NCBI GenBank assembly: GCA_009694165.1
Contig: SHVP01000042.1
Location: 1-20,765 of the forward strand
Direction: 5' to 3'
Origin: Alphaproteobacteria bacterium
Lineage (GTDB): Bacteria; Pseudomonadota; Alphaproteobacteria; SHVP01
DNA: 20,765 nt
Of the stretch, positions 8,621 through 17,173 are shown piece by piece (positions within the stretch are counted from its first letter, which is position 1; the number at the start of each line of letters is the position of its first letter). The notes under the pieces are model-generated. The model was not told where the DNA came from and made no database searches. It was given only the letters and a program-made list of their open reading frames with translations. Both the position numbers and the translations under genes were made by a program.

Positions 8621-9988
8621 CTAGTACATCAGCTCCTGGAACATCGGATCGACGGAGCCTTTCCAGGGGCCATGGAACTTGTCGAGGAAAGCCTGGGCGG
8701 GCGCCTGGCCAGTGCGCTGGATCTCGAATAGCTCTTCGATGAAGCCGCTCTCGTCGTCGCCCGAGCCGTTCAGGCGATGACGCTCCTTCAGCCCAGCCCG
8801 CGCCAGGCCAAGCGCCTGGCCGGCAAGGTCGTTGAGCGTGCCTTTGCGATAGCGCGTGGCGAGGCCGTAGCGCGGCACCTCGACGCGAAAACGCGACCGC
8901 TCCTCGCCGGTGATTCCCTTAACCAGTTCCCACGCCGCGTCGAGCGAGGACTGCGAATAAAGGAGGCCGACCCAGAACGCCGGCAGCGCGCACAGCCGCC
9001 CCCACGGCCCGCCGTCGGCCCCGCGCATCTCGAGAAACTGCTTCAACCGGACCTCGGGAAACAGCGTCGTCAGATGATCCTGCCAGTCGCTGATCCACGG
9101 CTTGTGGCCCGGCAGCGCTGGCAGCTTGCCCTTGAGAAAGTCGCGGAAGCTTTGGCCGGAGGCATCGATATAGGTGCCGTCGCGATAGACGAAGTACATC
9201 GGCACGTTGAGCGCGTAATCGACGTAGCGCTCGAACCCCATGCCGTCCTGAAACACGAAGGGCAGCATGCCGCAGCGATCAGAATCGGTGTCGGTCCAGG
9301 CGAACGAGCGGTACGAGAGGTACCCGGTCGGTTTGCCTTCGACGAAGGGCGAGTTGGCGAACAGCGCCGTCGCCACCGGCTGCAGCGCCAGGCCGACGCG
9401 AAACTTCTTCACCATGTCCGCTTCCGAACCGTAATCGAGGTTCACCTGCACCGTGCAGGTGCGGAACATCATGTCGAGGCCGTGCTGCCCCTTCTTGGGC
9501 ATATAGGACAGCATGATCTTGTAGCGCCCCTTGGGCATGACCGGGATATCCGCCCGCGGCCATTTGGGCTGGAAGCCCGCCCCCATGAAGGCGACGCCCA
9601 GTTCGGCGGCGATCTCCTTCACCTGCTTCAAGTGCCCGTTCACCTCGCCGCAGGTCTGGTGGACGGTCTCGAGCGGGGCGCCCGACAATTCGAACTGCCC
9701 GCCGGGTTCGAGCGTGATCGATTGATTGTCGAGCGTCATGGCGATGACGTTGTTGCCCTCGCGGTGCGGCCGCCAGCCGAAGCGTTCGAGCCCGGCCAGC
9801 ATCGCCTGGATGCCGGCTGGCCCAAAATAGGGCAGCGGCTTCAGTGTCTTGAGGTCGAAGCCGAACTTCTCGTGCTCGGTGCCGATGCGCCAAAGCGCCT
9901 TGGGTTTCGAGCCCGCCGCCAGATATTCGACGAGTTGGGTCTTCGATTCGACAGGAATGCCGGGATCGTTGCCGGGAGGAGCGGACAC
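8621..9988 (-). CDS. gshA: Glutamate-cysteine ligase, plant/alphaproteobacterial type
   Basis: This enzyme catalyses the first step of glutathione synthesis, joining glutamate and cysteine with ATP. The 455-residue length and sequence fit the GCS2 class shared by alphaproteobacteria and plants, not the E. coli class. Typical stretches are [13 protein letters not shown] near residue 33, [39 protein letters not shown], and [29 protein letters not shown]. The start is a GTG at 9988. The gene lies 136 bases downstream of rsmE on the same strand and probably shares its transcript. It converges with tldD across a 65-base gap that holds no convincing terminator. Confidence 0.95.
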   Translation of the reverse strand: MSAPPGNDPGIPVESKTQLVEYLAAGSKPKALWRIGTEHEKFGFDLKTLKPLPYFGPAGIQAMLAGLERFGWRPHREGNNVIAMTLDNQSITLEPGGQFELSGAPLETVHQTCGEVNGHLKQVKEIAAELGVAFMGAGFQPKWPRADIPVMPKGRYKIMLSYMPKKGQHGLDMMFRTCTVQVNLDYGSEADMVKKFRVGLALQPVATALFANSPFVEGKPTGYLSYRSFAWTDTDSDRCGMLPFVFQDGMGFERYVDYALNVPMYFVYRDGTYIDASGQSFRDFLKGKLPALPGHKPWISDWQDHLTTLFPEVRLKQFLEMRGADGGPWGRLCALPAFWVGLLYSQSSLDAAWELVKGITGEERSRFRVEVPRYGLATRYRKGTLNDLAGQALGLARAGLKERHRLNGSGDDESGFIEELFEIQRTGQAPAQAFLDKFHGPWKGSVDPMFQELMY

Positions 9989-10124
9989 GCTAAGCCGCCC
10001 CGCCCCGACACTGGGTCGTCCTCTTCATGTCGAGCACGTCTGTGTTGGTTGCGTCAGGTTGAACTCAGTATCTAGGCAAGGCACGCGCCCAATCAAGCGC
10101 CGAATTCCAACGTCCCCGCGGTAA

Positions 10125-10865
10125 TTAGGGTCGACTGGCGGCACGCCAACCGCCGCAAAGGGCCTGCCACAGCGAGACAGCGGCGATCGCGGCCGTCTCA
10201 GCGCGCACCAGACGACGACCGAGCGAAACAGGTACGACCACCGGCAGCGCCCGCACCAGGGCCCTCTCCGTGGCGGTGAAGCCGCCGGCCGGTCCGATCA
10301 AAATCGCTGCTGGCGCTTGCGGCACCAGCGCGGCCATCGCCTCGGCCACCGGCGGCGCGCCGGCTTCGTCGCAGAAGATGAGCGAGCGGCCGCGTGGCCA
10401 CGTCGCCAATCGCTCGGCCAGCGCAACCGGCGCTCGCACCAGAGGCACCTCGACGCGGCCGCATTGCTCGGCCGCCTCGACGGCGATCGCCGTCAGACGC
10501 TCCACGTTGGCGGCGCGCACATCGCAATGATCGGTCACGACCAGGTGAACTTCAGCGACGCCGAGCTCGGACGCTTTCTCAACCATCAGTTCGAGGCGCG
10601 CCTTCTTGAGCGGCGCCGCAAGCAGCCATAGGTCGGGCGGCCTTTCGTGCGGGTGGGTCTGCGCCTCGATCCGCAGCGTCAGCGATTGCTGGCGGCGAGC
10701 AGCGATCGTCGCCCGCCACTCGCCGTCACGCCCATTGAACAGACGCACGACGTCACCCGTCTCGAGACGCATCACATTTGCCAAATAGTGCACCTGCTCG
10801 CGACCGAGCTCGATCAGGCCGCCAGGGGCCAGCGGCGTCTCGACAAAGAGGCGTGGTCCGGTCAT
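10125..10865 (-). CDS. rsmE: 16S rRNA (uracil1498-N3)-methyltransferase RsmE
   Basis: RsmE methylates U1498 of 16S rRNA with S-adenosylmethionine and has a SPOUT fold. The 246-residue product shows HYLANVMRLETGD and VRLFNGRDGEW in the N-terminal domain, APLKKARLELMVEKASELGV and AAEQCGRVEVP in the middle, and the knot signature LGRRLVRAETA near the end. The usual IGPEGGF motif reads IGPAGGF here, so an alanine replaces a usually conserved glutamate. The start is the ATG at 10865; an in-phase extension upstream crosses the promoter region shared with ubiA and is unlike the family. The order rsmE-gshA, divergent from ubiA, is familiar in alphaproteobacteria. Confidence 0.94.
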   Translation of the reverse strand: MTGPRLFVETPLAPGGLIELGREQVHYLANVMRLETGDVVRLFNGRDGEWRATIAARRQQSLTLRIEAQTHPHERPPDLWLLAAPLKKARLELMVEKASELGVAEVHLVVTDHCDVRAANVERLTAIAVEAAEQCGRVEVPLVRAPVALAERLATWPRGRSLIFCDEAGAPPVAEAMAALVPQAPAAILIGPAGGFTATERALVRALPVVVPVSLGRRLVRAETAAIAAVSLWQALCGGWRAASRP

Positions 10866-10872
10866 GGCGGGA

Positions 10873-10878
10873 ACCGTA
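10873..10878 (-). promoter_or_regulatory. Candidate -10 hexamer of rsmE
   Basis: TACGGT on the minus strand lies seven bases before the rsmE ATG, with no ribosome site between. It fits the TAnnnT form of a -10 element and would give a leaderless or nearly leaderless mRNA. No good -35 was seen. Confidence 0.25.
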
Positions 10879-11010
10879 CCCGATCTCGCACGGCGCGGAA
10901 GGGGAGACGCACATCGCCGCGCGCGGCCGGTAGGATGATTCCCGTTCCGGTGCAGCCGACCGGCGCCGGCGCCCGCCCCCTTGGACGGGAGAACGGGTCC
11001 CGCCATCTGC

Positions 11011-11016
11011 TAAAAG
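11011..11016 (+). promoter_or_regulatory. Candidate -10 hexamer of ubiA
   Basis: GC followed by TAAAAG lies exactly six bases before the ubiA ATG. No Shine-Dalgarno sequence is present, so a leaderless transcript is suggested. The hexamer also sits in a short inverted repeat (CTGCT and AGCAG). Confidence 0.3.
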
Positions 11017-11022
11017 CAGACC

Positions 11023-11979
11023 ATGGTCCAGGCGGACGAGCCCCCCCTACCCGACGCAGCCCCCGGCAACTGGGTCGACCGCCGCGCGCCGCGCGCCTGG
11101 CGGCCCTTTCTCCGGCTTGCCCGCTTCGACCGGCCGATCGGTACTTGGCTGCTGCTGTGGCCCTGCTGGTGGTCGCTCGCGCTCGCGGCGGCGGCAACGC
11201 ATAACTATCCGGACACGCGGCCATGGTTCGGATTGCCCGACCTGTTTCTGCTCGCCCTTTTCGCCGTTGGTGCTCTCGCCATGCGTGGGGCGGGGTGCGT
11301 CTACAACGATATCGTCGACCGCGACCTCGATGCCCGTGTCGAACGGACCCGCGGGCGGCCGCTCCCTTCCGGCACGGTCAGCGTGACGGCCGCCGCGATC
11401 TACCTGGCGGCCCTCGCGCTCGTCGGCTTCCTGGTGCTGATCACCTTCAACCGCTTTGCCATCGTGCTCGGATTGGGATCGCTGGTGTTGGTCGCGATTT
11501 ACCCGTTCATGAAGCGCCTCACCTGGTGGCCGCAGGCTTGGCTTGGGCTTGCCTTCAATTACGGCGCCTTGCTCGGCTGGGCCGCGGCGTGGGGCGACCT
11601 CGCCTGGCCGGCGCTGTTGCTTTACGGCGCCGGCATCTGCTGGACGCTCGGCTACGACACGATCTACGCCCACCAGGACAAGGAGGACGACGCCCTCGTC
11701 GGCATCAGGTCGAGCGCGCGGCGACTGGGCGCCCAGACCCGTCTGTTCCTGTGGTCGATCTACGGGATGACGCTCGTTCTGCTTGCCGCCGCCGGGCTCG
11801 CGGCCCACCTCGGCTGGGCGTTCTGGATCGGGCTCGCCGCCGGGGCCGGGCACTTAGCCTGGCAGGCGGCCCGGGTCCGCACCGAGGACGCCGCTTCCTG
11901 TCTCGCCGTCTTTCGCTCCAATCATCGCTTCGGCTGGATCATTTTTGCCGCGCTGATTGCCGGGTCTTTGTCGGCTTGA
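11023..11979 (+). CDS. ubiA: 4-hydroxybenzoate polyprenyltransferase
   Basis: UbiA attaches the polyprenyl tail to 4-hydroxybenzoate in ubiquinone synthesis and is an inner-membrane protein. The 318-residue product begins with a polar segment, then RLARFDRPIGTWLLLWP. The first Asp motif is NDIVDRDLD (Asn95, Asp96, Asp99, Asp103) followed by RTRGRPLPSG, and the second is YDTIYAHQDKEDD from Tyr211. These are the hallmarks of UbiA as distinct from CtaB. About nine helices are visible. The 3' end overlaps the end of the convergent neighbouring gene by 41 bases. It is close to ubiD, which acts in the same pathway, though a gene on the other strand lies between them. Confidence 0.96.
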   Translation: MVQADEPPLPDAAPGNWVDRRAPRAWRPFLRLARFDRPIGTWLLLWPCWWSLALAAAATHNYPDTRPWFGLPDLFLLALFAVGALAMRGAGCVYNDIVDRDLDARVERTRGRPLPSGTVSVTAAAIYLAALALVGFLVLITFNRFAIVLGLGSLVLVAIYPFMKRLTWWPQAWLGLAFNYGALLGWAAAWGDLAWPALLLYGAGICWTLGYDTIYAHQDKEDDALVGIRSSARRLGAQTRLFLWSIYGMTLVLLAAAGLAAHLGWAFWIGLAAGAGHLAWQAARVRTEDAASCLAVFRSNHRFGWIIFAALIAGSLSA

Positions 11980-12721
11980 GCTTCTCCGGCGTGAAGCCGG
12001 GCAACTCGGTGGCGCGACCGCGTTCGATCAGTTGCTTGGCGTACCAGGCCCGGCTGTCGGCATCGTCGATGATCTTGAGCAGGAAGGCGTTGAGATCAAG
12101 GTCGGGCGCCAACAGCTTCGCCACTTCGGTCTGCACGTCTTCATGTTTGCGGGCGGGAAAGCGGCGGTCCTTCGCCGTCATCTCGGCGAAGGCGATCGGT
12201 GTGTCGGCCCGCACCAGCGGCGGCGCCTCGCAGTGATAAAGGAACAGGTCGTGGCGCAGGCCGACCGCCTCGATCATCGCGGTGATGCCGCGCAACCGGC
12301 CATAGCGATAGCCGGTGTAATCGCCCGGCTGCGGCAGTTCGGTCGCGTGCATCACTGTTAGTTGCTCGGGCGTTAGAAACGTCGTGTACGTCTGCAGCGT
12401 CGTCCCCGGCGACGGTGTTAGCATCGCCGAAATGGCGCCATAACGTGCGAAGCGGGCGGCAAAAACGACGTCGACGCCGGTCAACACGGTGCGCAGCACC
12501 GGGATCGCTTCCTGTTCCCCCATCGCGGGAAATTTGCGCCGCAACTGGGCCGGCGCACCGTTTGAGCCAAACGCAAGCACGGCCTTACGCCGCGCCATGT
12601 CGGCGGGCAGATCCATGCGCCCGAGCGGAAGTGGCTGACCCTTATAGAGGATGTAGCTCTTGTTCTGCAGGTCGTAGGGGTAGCCCTTAGCCCGCACCAG
12701 TTTCTCGGCATCGCTTTCCAT
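11939..12721 (-). CDS. Uncharacterised protein, possibly gamma-glutamylcyclotransferase-like
   Basis: This is a 260-residue soluble protein with no signal peptide or membrane helix. Residues 46-60 read KAVLAFGSNGAPAQL, recalling the GSN loop near the start of gamma-glutamylcyclotransferase-fold proteins. Further on, FARYGAISAMLTPSPGT and FLTPEQLTVMHATE also look structured and conserved. I cannot assign a reaction. The tail is very basic (KLKPTKTRQSARQK), and its last 41 bases are also the end of ubiA on the other strand. It lies between ubiA and ubiD but on the opposite strand, so it is not co-transcribed with them. The start ATG sits in a 12-base palindrome CCATAGCTATGG (12718-12729). Confidence 0.75.
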   Translation of the reverse strand: MESDAEKLVRAKGYPYDLQNKSYILYKGQPLPLGRMDLPADMARRKAVLAFGSNGAPAQLRRKFPAMGEQEAIPVLRTVLTGVDVVFAARFARYGAISAMLTPSPGTTLQTYTTFLTPEQLTVMHATELPQPGDYTGYRYGRLRGITAMIEAVGLRHDLFLYHCEAPPLVRADTPIAFAEMTAKDRRFPARKHEDVQTEVAKLLAPDLDLNAFLLKIIDDADSRAWYAKQLIERGRATELPGFTPEKLKPTKTRQSARQK

Positions 12722-12727
12722 AGCTAT

Positions 12728-12733
12728 GGTTTA
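12728..12733 (-). promoter_or_regulatory. Candidate -10 hexamer of the uncharacterised gene
   Basis: On the minus strand GC plus TAAACC lies six bases before the ATG at 12721, with the same spacing as ubiA, ubiD and ctaC. There is no Shine-Dalgarno sequence in between. Confidence 0.3.
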
Positions 12734-12812
12734 GCGCAGGTGCGCGGCGCCGGCCACCGCCGAGGGCCGGAGGGACCCGACGGGCGGCCGCTCGTGGGCC
12801 GCCGCAATCGGC

Positions 12813-12818
12813 TATAAC
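12813..12818 (+). promoter_or_regulatory. Candidate -10 hexamer of ubiD
   Basis: GGC followed by TATAAC, close to the sigma-70 consensus TATAAT, lies six bases before the ubiD ATG. Transcription would begin at about the A of the start codon. No ribosome site and no clear -35 are visible. Confidence 0.45.
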
Positions 12819-12824
12819 GGCGCC

Positions 12825-14330
12825 ATGGCGTTTGCCTCGTTACGCGACTTCCTGACCGAACTCGACACCCGGGGCGAGCTTGTGCGCGTGCGCGAGCCGG
12901 TCTCGACTCACCTCGAAATGACCGAGATTCAGACCCGGCTTCTGGCCGAAGGCGGGCCGGCGGTGCTGTTCGAGAACGCGGTCACCGCTGACGGTCGACC
13001 GGCCACAATGCCAGTCCTGGTCAACTTGTTCGGCACCGTCGCCCGAGTTGCCGCCGCCATCGGCCGCCGCCCGGAACAACTGCGCGAGGTAGGCGAGACT
13101 CTCGCGTTCCTGCGCCAGCCCGAGCCGCCCGGGGGCTGGCGGGCGGCCGTCGAGATGCTGCCGCTGCTCAAGACCGTGCTGGCGATGAAGCCGCGCAGCG
13201 TGACGCACGCTCCCTGCCAGGAAATCATCCGCGAGGGAGACGCGGTCGATCTCGGCCGGCTGCCGGTGCAGACCTGCTGGCCGGGCGAACCAGCCCCCCT
13301 CATCACTTGGCCGCTCGTCGTCACCGCCGACCCCGACGGCGGCGCTACCAATCTCGGCATCTATCGCCTGCAGGTGATGGGACGGGACACGACCCTGATG
13401 CGCTGGCTCGCCCACCGCGGCGGCGCCCTCCACTTCGCGCGCTGGAAGGAAAAGCACCCAGGAAAGCCGATGCCGGTCGCCGCTGTCATCGGTGCCGATC
13501 CGGCGACCATCCTGGCCGCCGTGACGCCAGTGCCAGAAACGCTCTCCGAATACCAGTTCGCCGGGCTGCTGCGTGGCAAGAAGGTCGACCTGGTCGCGGC
13601 CAAGACGGTGCCGCTCCTGGTGCCCGCCGAGGCCGAAATCGTCCTCGAGGGGTATGTGCTCCCCGACGAGGACGGCGATGAAGGCCCCTATGGCGATCAC
13701 ACCGGCTATTACAACGCGGTCGAGCGCTTCCCGGTGTTCCGTCTGTCGGCGATCACACAGCGCACCCAGCCGATCTACCTCTCGACGTTCACCGGGCGCC
13801 CGCCTGACGAGCCCTCCGTCCTCGGCCAAGCGCTCAACGAGATTTTCGTGCCGCTGCTGCGCCAGCAGTTTCCCGAGATCGTCGATTTCTGGCTGCCGCC
13901 CGAGGGCTGCAGCTACCGCATTGCCGTGGTGTCGATGAGGAAGACGTATCCCGGCCACGCCAAACGCGTGATGATGGCGGTATGGTCGTATTTACGACAG
14001 TTCATGTACACGAAGTGGGTGATTGTCGTCGACGACGACATCGACGCCCGCGACTGGAAGGATGTGATGTGGGCGATCAGCACCCGCATGGATCCCGCCC
14101 GCGACATCACCCTGGTCGAACAGACACCGATCGATTACCTCGACTTCGCCTCGCCCGCCTCGGGCTTGGGTTCGAAGATCGGGCTCGACGCCACCAACAA
14201 ATGGCCGCCCGAGACCAGTCGCGTGTGGGGCACCAAGATCCGCATGAGCGACGAGGTGATCCGGACCGTGTCGGAGAAGTGGCCCCGCCTCGGCCTGCCC
14301 GGCTCGGGAAAACCGATTTGGAAGTCATGA
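12825..14330 (+). CDS. ubiD: UbiD-family 4-hydroxy-3-polyprenylbenzoate decarboxylase
   Basis: UbiD removes the carboxyl group from polyprenyl-hydroxybenzoate in ubiquinone synthesis using prenylated FMN, which is made by UbiX (not in this window). The 501-residue product is full length. Residues 176-183 (NLGIYRLQ) hold the conserved arginine (Arg181) and residues 286-296 ([11 protein letters not shown]) the conserved glutamate; both belong to the cofactor and acid-base site. The C-terminal part, with [15 protein letters not shown] and a [15 protein letters not shown] segment, is typical of the ubiquinone-pathway group. UbiD homologues act on various aromatic acids, but nearby ubiA supports the ubiquinone role. 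Confidence 0.94.
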   Translation: MAFASLRDFLTELDTRGELVRVREPVSTHLEMTEIQTRLLAEGGPAVLFENAVTADGRPATMPVLVNLFGTVARVAAAIGRRPEQLREVGETLAFLRQPEPPGGWRAAVEMLPLLKTVLAMKPRSVTHAPCQEIIREGDAVDLGRLPVQTCWPGEPAPLITWPLVVTADPDGGATNLGIYRLQVMGRDTTLMRWLAHRGGALHFARWKEKHPGKPMPVAAVIGADPATILAAVTPVPETLSEYQFAGLLRGKKVDLVAAKTVPLLVPAEAEIVLEGYVLPDEDGDEGPYGDHTGYYNAVERFPVFRLSAITQRTQPIYLSTFTGRPPDEPSVLGQALNEIFVPLLRQQFPEIVDFWLPPEGCSYRIAVVSMRKTYPGHAKRVMMAVWSYLRQFMYTKWVIVVDDDIDARDWKDVMWAISTRMDPARDITLVEQTPIDYLDFASPASGLGSKIGLDATNKWPPETSRVWGTKIRMSDEVIRTVSEKWPRLGLPGSGKPIWKS

Positions 14331-14408
14331 CTGGCCACGACAGGCCACCGCTGCAAACTTACCCGGTCGTAGCGCGGCCCGCTGCACGCAACGAAAGACC
14401 CTGACGCC

Positions 14409-15779
14409 ATGGCTACACTATCGCGCGACCAGCCGACCACACCCGCTGCGTCGCGCGTATCGTCGAGCGATCGCGTGGAACGGGCGATCGCCGCCGAGAC
14501 CACCTACGCCCTGCGCCAGTGGTGCTACGCCCGGCTGGTCGCCCTCGCCCTCGTCACGGTGTGGCTGACGGCGATCGTCCCCTTTGTCGCCGTCCTTTAT
14601 TACTACGCGCTCTTGGTCGTGTTCGCCGCGGCCGGCATCGCCCATTATCGAATCCGGCGCCGCGGCCACGAGGCGGCATAGATCTCCTTCGCCGCGTGGA
14701 TGGTTGACATCGCGCTTCTCGCCTTCACTCTGTTCGTTCCCAATCCGCTCACGCCGGAAGTATTTCACCTGCCGCTGGGCGCCCAGCTCCGCTTCGGCAA
14801 GGAGCACTACTACTACATCTTCATCGCGGCCTCGGTGTTCAGCTATTCACCGTGGCTGGTGTTGTGGAGCGGGCTGTGTTCGGGCGCGATCTGTCTGATC
14901 GGCGTCACCTGGATCATCAGCCAACCCGGCAGCGTCACCAAGCTCGACATCGAGTTGCTCTATTCCATGTCGATGGCCGAGCGCTCGGCCTATCTCGGCG
15001 CCTTCAGCCGCGTTGACATCCAAGTAGCGCTGCAGACGGCTCTTCTGTTCGTCATGGCGTCGGCGATTCTCGCCGTCGCCATGTGGCGGCTCCGCAAGTT
15101 GCTGTATGACAACGCCGCTGCGGAGCGGGTCCGCTCGAACATCGCCCGCTTCTTCTCCGCCAATCTGGTCGACGAGCTCGCCAATCTCGACGAACCGCTG
15201 CGCCACGGCCGTCGCCAGCAGGTGGCGGTGATGTTCGCCGACATGGTGTCGTTCACCCAGATCGCCGAACACCTGTCGCCCGACAGCGTGCTTGCCCTGT
15301 TGCGCGAGATGCACGGTCTGTTGGCGCAACAGGTCTTCGCCCATGGCGACACCCTCGACAAGTACTTGGGCGACGGCATCATGGCCACCTTCGGCACCCC
15401 GCGGCAGGGGAGAGACGACGCGGTTCGGGCGCTCGCCTGCGCGCGCGCCATTCTGGCTGCGATCGAGAGTTGGAACGGCGAGCGGGCGGCGCGCGGTGAG
15501 CCGCCGGTACGCATCGGCGTAGGGCTGCACCACGGCCCTGTCATCTTGGGCGATATCGGCGATGCGCAACGTCTCGAGTTCACCGTCATCGGCGATACCG
15601 TAAACGTCGCCGCCCGCGTCGAGCGCCTGACGCGCGAGCTCGCGGTCGATCTCTGCGTCACCGACGATCTGATCCGCGGCATCGGCGAACGCGGAGCCGC
15701 GTTGCGCCACGGTTTGCACCAAACGGCGCCGCAGGCTATCCGCGGCCGCCGCGAGCCCATCGTGGTGTGGGCGCTCTGA
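14409..15779 (+). pseudogene. Membrane class III adenylate cyclase interrupted by an in-frame TAG
   Basis: One 456-codon frame is split by a TAG at 14679-14681 with no change of phase. The 90 codons before it encode a polar start and two membrane helices ending in RIRRRGHEAA. The frame then continues through ISFAAW into MVDIALLAFTLFVPNPL, more helices, and a linker RFFSANLVDELANLDEPL. A complete cyclase domain follows, with metal-binding Asp181 and Asp225, adenine-reading Lys221 (LDKYLGDG), and Asn302 and Arg306 in VIGDTVNVAARVE (numbering from the ATG at 14700). Related cyclases have, from memory, a tryptophan at the stop position, so TGG to TAG fits. An ATG at 14700, 18 bases after the stop, could allow reinitiation of a 359-residue form lacking the first helices. 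A broken gene, a reinitiated short protein and a sequence error all remain possible. Confidence 0.75.
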
Positions 15780-16996
15780 GCGGTTGGATCGACGCCTTCA
15801 TCCCGGCGTCCGCCACCGCCGACGCCAGGCGCGTACTGACGGCGCGCGCCATCCGGGCCTTTGCCGACGGCTACGCCATCGTGCCGCTGCCCTTCTATCT
15901 GACGGTGCTCGGCCTTGGCCCGGTCGCCGTGGGCACCATCGCCACTGCAACCCTCCTGGGTTCGGCCGCGCTGTCGATCGGGGTCGGCCTGCTTGCCAAC
16001 CGGTTGAGGCGCCGTCCCCTGCTGCGCGCCGCGGCCTTCCTCATGGCGCTGACGGGAGCGGGCTTCGCCGGGCTCTCGGACTTCTGGCTGCTGCTGGTGG
16101 TGGCCGCCGTCAGCACGCTCACGCCGTCGAGCGGCAGCGTGTTTCAACCGCTTGAACACACGGTGCTGGCCCAGTCGGTTGCCGCCGGCGAGCGCACCGC
16201 CCTCTTTGCCCGCTACAGCTTGATCGCGGCCCTGCTCGGTGCCGTCGGGTCGCTCGCCAGCGGTAGCGCCGATCTATTGGCGCTGGTGGTCGAGCCGCTG
16301 ACGGCGGCGCGCCTTCTCTTCGGCGCCTATGCCGGTTTCGGCCTGTGGGCAGCCTTCATCTATCGCGGTCTGTTGCCGGAAATGGAAGCCGCCGGCGGAT
16401 CCGAGAGGCAGGCCCCCTTGGGACCGTCGCGGCGGCGCGTCTGGGGGCTGGCGGCGCTCTTCTCGCTCGACTCGTTCGCCAGCGGCTTGGTCGCCAACAG
16501 CATGCTGACGCTGTGGCTCTACCAGCGCTTCGACCTGTCGGCGGCGGCGGCCGGCTTGCTGTTTGCGGCGGTCAACCTGGGCGCCGCCTTTTCGTTCCTG
16601 GTCGCCGAGCGCCTGGCCGCGCGTATCGGCCTCATCAACACGATGGTCTATACCCACATCCCGGCCAATCTGTTCCTGATCGGCGCCGCCTTCGCGCCCA
16701 GTCTGGCCTGGGCGGTGGTCTTCCTGATCGCGCGCGGGCTGTTGTCGCAAATGGACGTGCCGGCGCGCACGTCCTACGTGATGGCCGTCGTCGAGCCGGC
16801 CGAACGGCCGGCGGCGGCGTCCCTCACCAACGTCCCCCGCAGCCTGGCGGCGGCGCCCGGCCCGGCCTTGGCCGGCGCCATGCTGGCGGCGACATCGTTC
16901 GGCTGGCCGCTGGTCGCCTGCGGCGTGCTCAAGATCGTCTACGACCTGTCGCTGCTCGCCGCTTTCCGCCGCGTCAAACCGCCGGAGGAGCGCTGA
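15767..16996 (+). CDS. MFS transporter
   Basis: This 409-residue inner-membrane protein has about twelve helices in two halves and a polar loop near the middle (EMEAAGGSERQ to PSRRR). The loop between helices 2 and 3, ANRLRRRPLLR, matches the general MFS motif region. The C-terminal half carries ARGLLSQMDVPARTSYVMAVV followed by ERPAAASLTNVPRSLAAAPGPALAG, a pattern common in MFS exporters of unknown substrate. The substrate cannot be read from the sequence. The GTG start lies 13 bases inside the cyclase gene, so translation of the two is probably coupled. The frame is intact. Confidence 0.88.
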   Translation: MGALSGWIDAFIPASATADARRVLTARAIRAFADGYAIVPLPFYLTVLGLGPVAVGTIATATLLGSAALSIGVGLLANRLRRRPLLRAAAFLMALTGAGFAGLSDFWLLLVVAAVSTLTPSSGSVFQPLEHTVLAQSVAAGERTALFARYSLIAALLGAVGSLASGSADLLALVVEPLTAARLLFGAYAGFGLWAAFIYRGLLPEMEAAGGSERQAPLGPSRRRVWGLAALFSLDSFASGLVANSMLTLWLYQRFDLSAAAAGLLFAAVNLGAAFSFLVAERLAARIGLINTMVYTHIPANLFLIGAAFAPSLAWAVVFLIARGLLSQMDVPARTSYVMAVVEPAERPAAASLTNVPRSLAAAPGPALAGAMLAATSFGWPLVACGVLKIVYDLSLLAAFRRVKPPEER

Positions 16997-17135
16997 GCCG
17001 ACGGCCGCGCAATGAGACGACGCGTATCCACAGCACCGCACGAGCGACAACTTGCGTCGTGTGCGGCGCAGCACCGCGCATCGGCGAGCGCTCCAAGGAA
17101 AGTGGTCAGGGTGCGCTGGTAGCCGGGCGGCTTTG

Positions 17136-17148
17136 CCCTATATAAGGG
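17136..17148 (+). promoter_or_regulatory. Candidate -10 region of pmbA/tldE
   Basis: CCCTATATAAGGG lies 25 bases before the pmbA ATG and closely resembles CCTATATAGGG before tldD. It lies in the 177-base gap after the MFS gene, which otherwise shows no feature I can support. A -35 box is not obvious. Confidence 0.4.
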
Positions 17149-17173
17149 AAACAGCCTTTTCCCCGGACAAACC

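Noticed and set aside
12718..12729. Perfect palindrome CCATAGCTATGG over a start codon as an operator.
   Set aside because: It is short and partly created by the ATG itself, and no second copy was noticed nearby.
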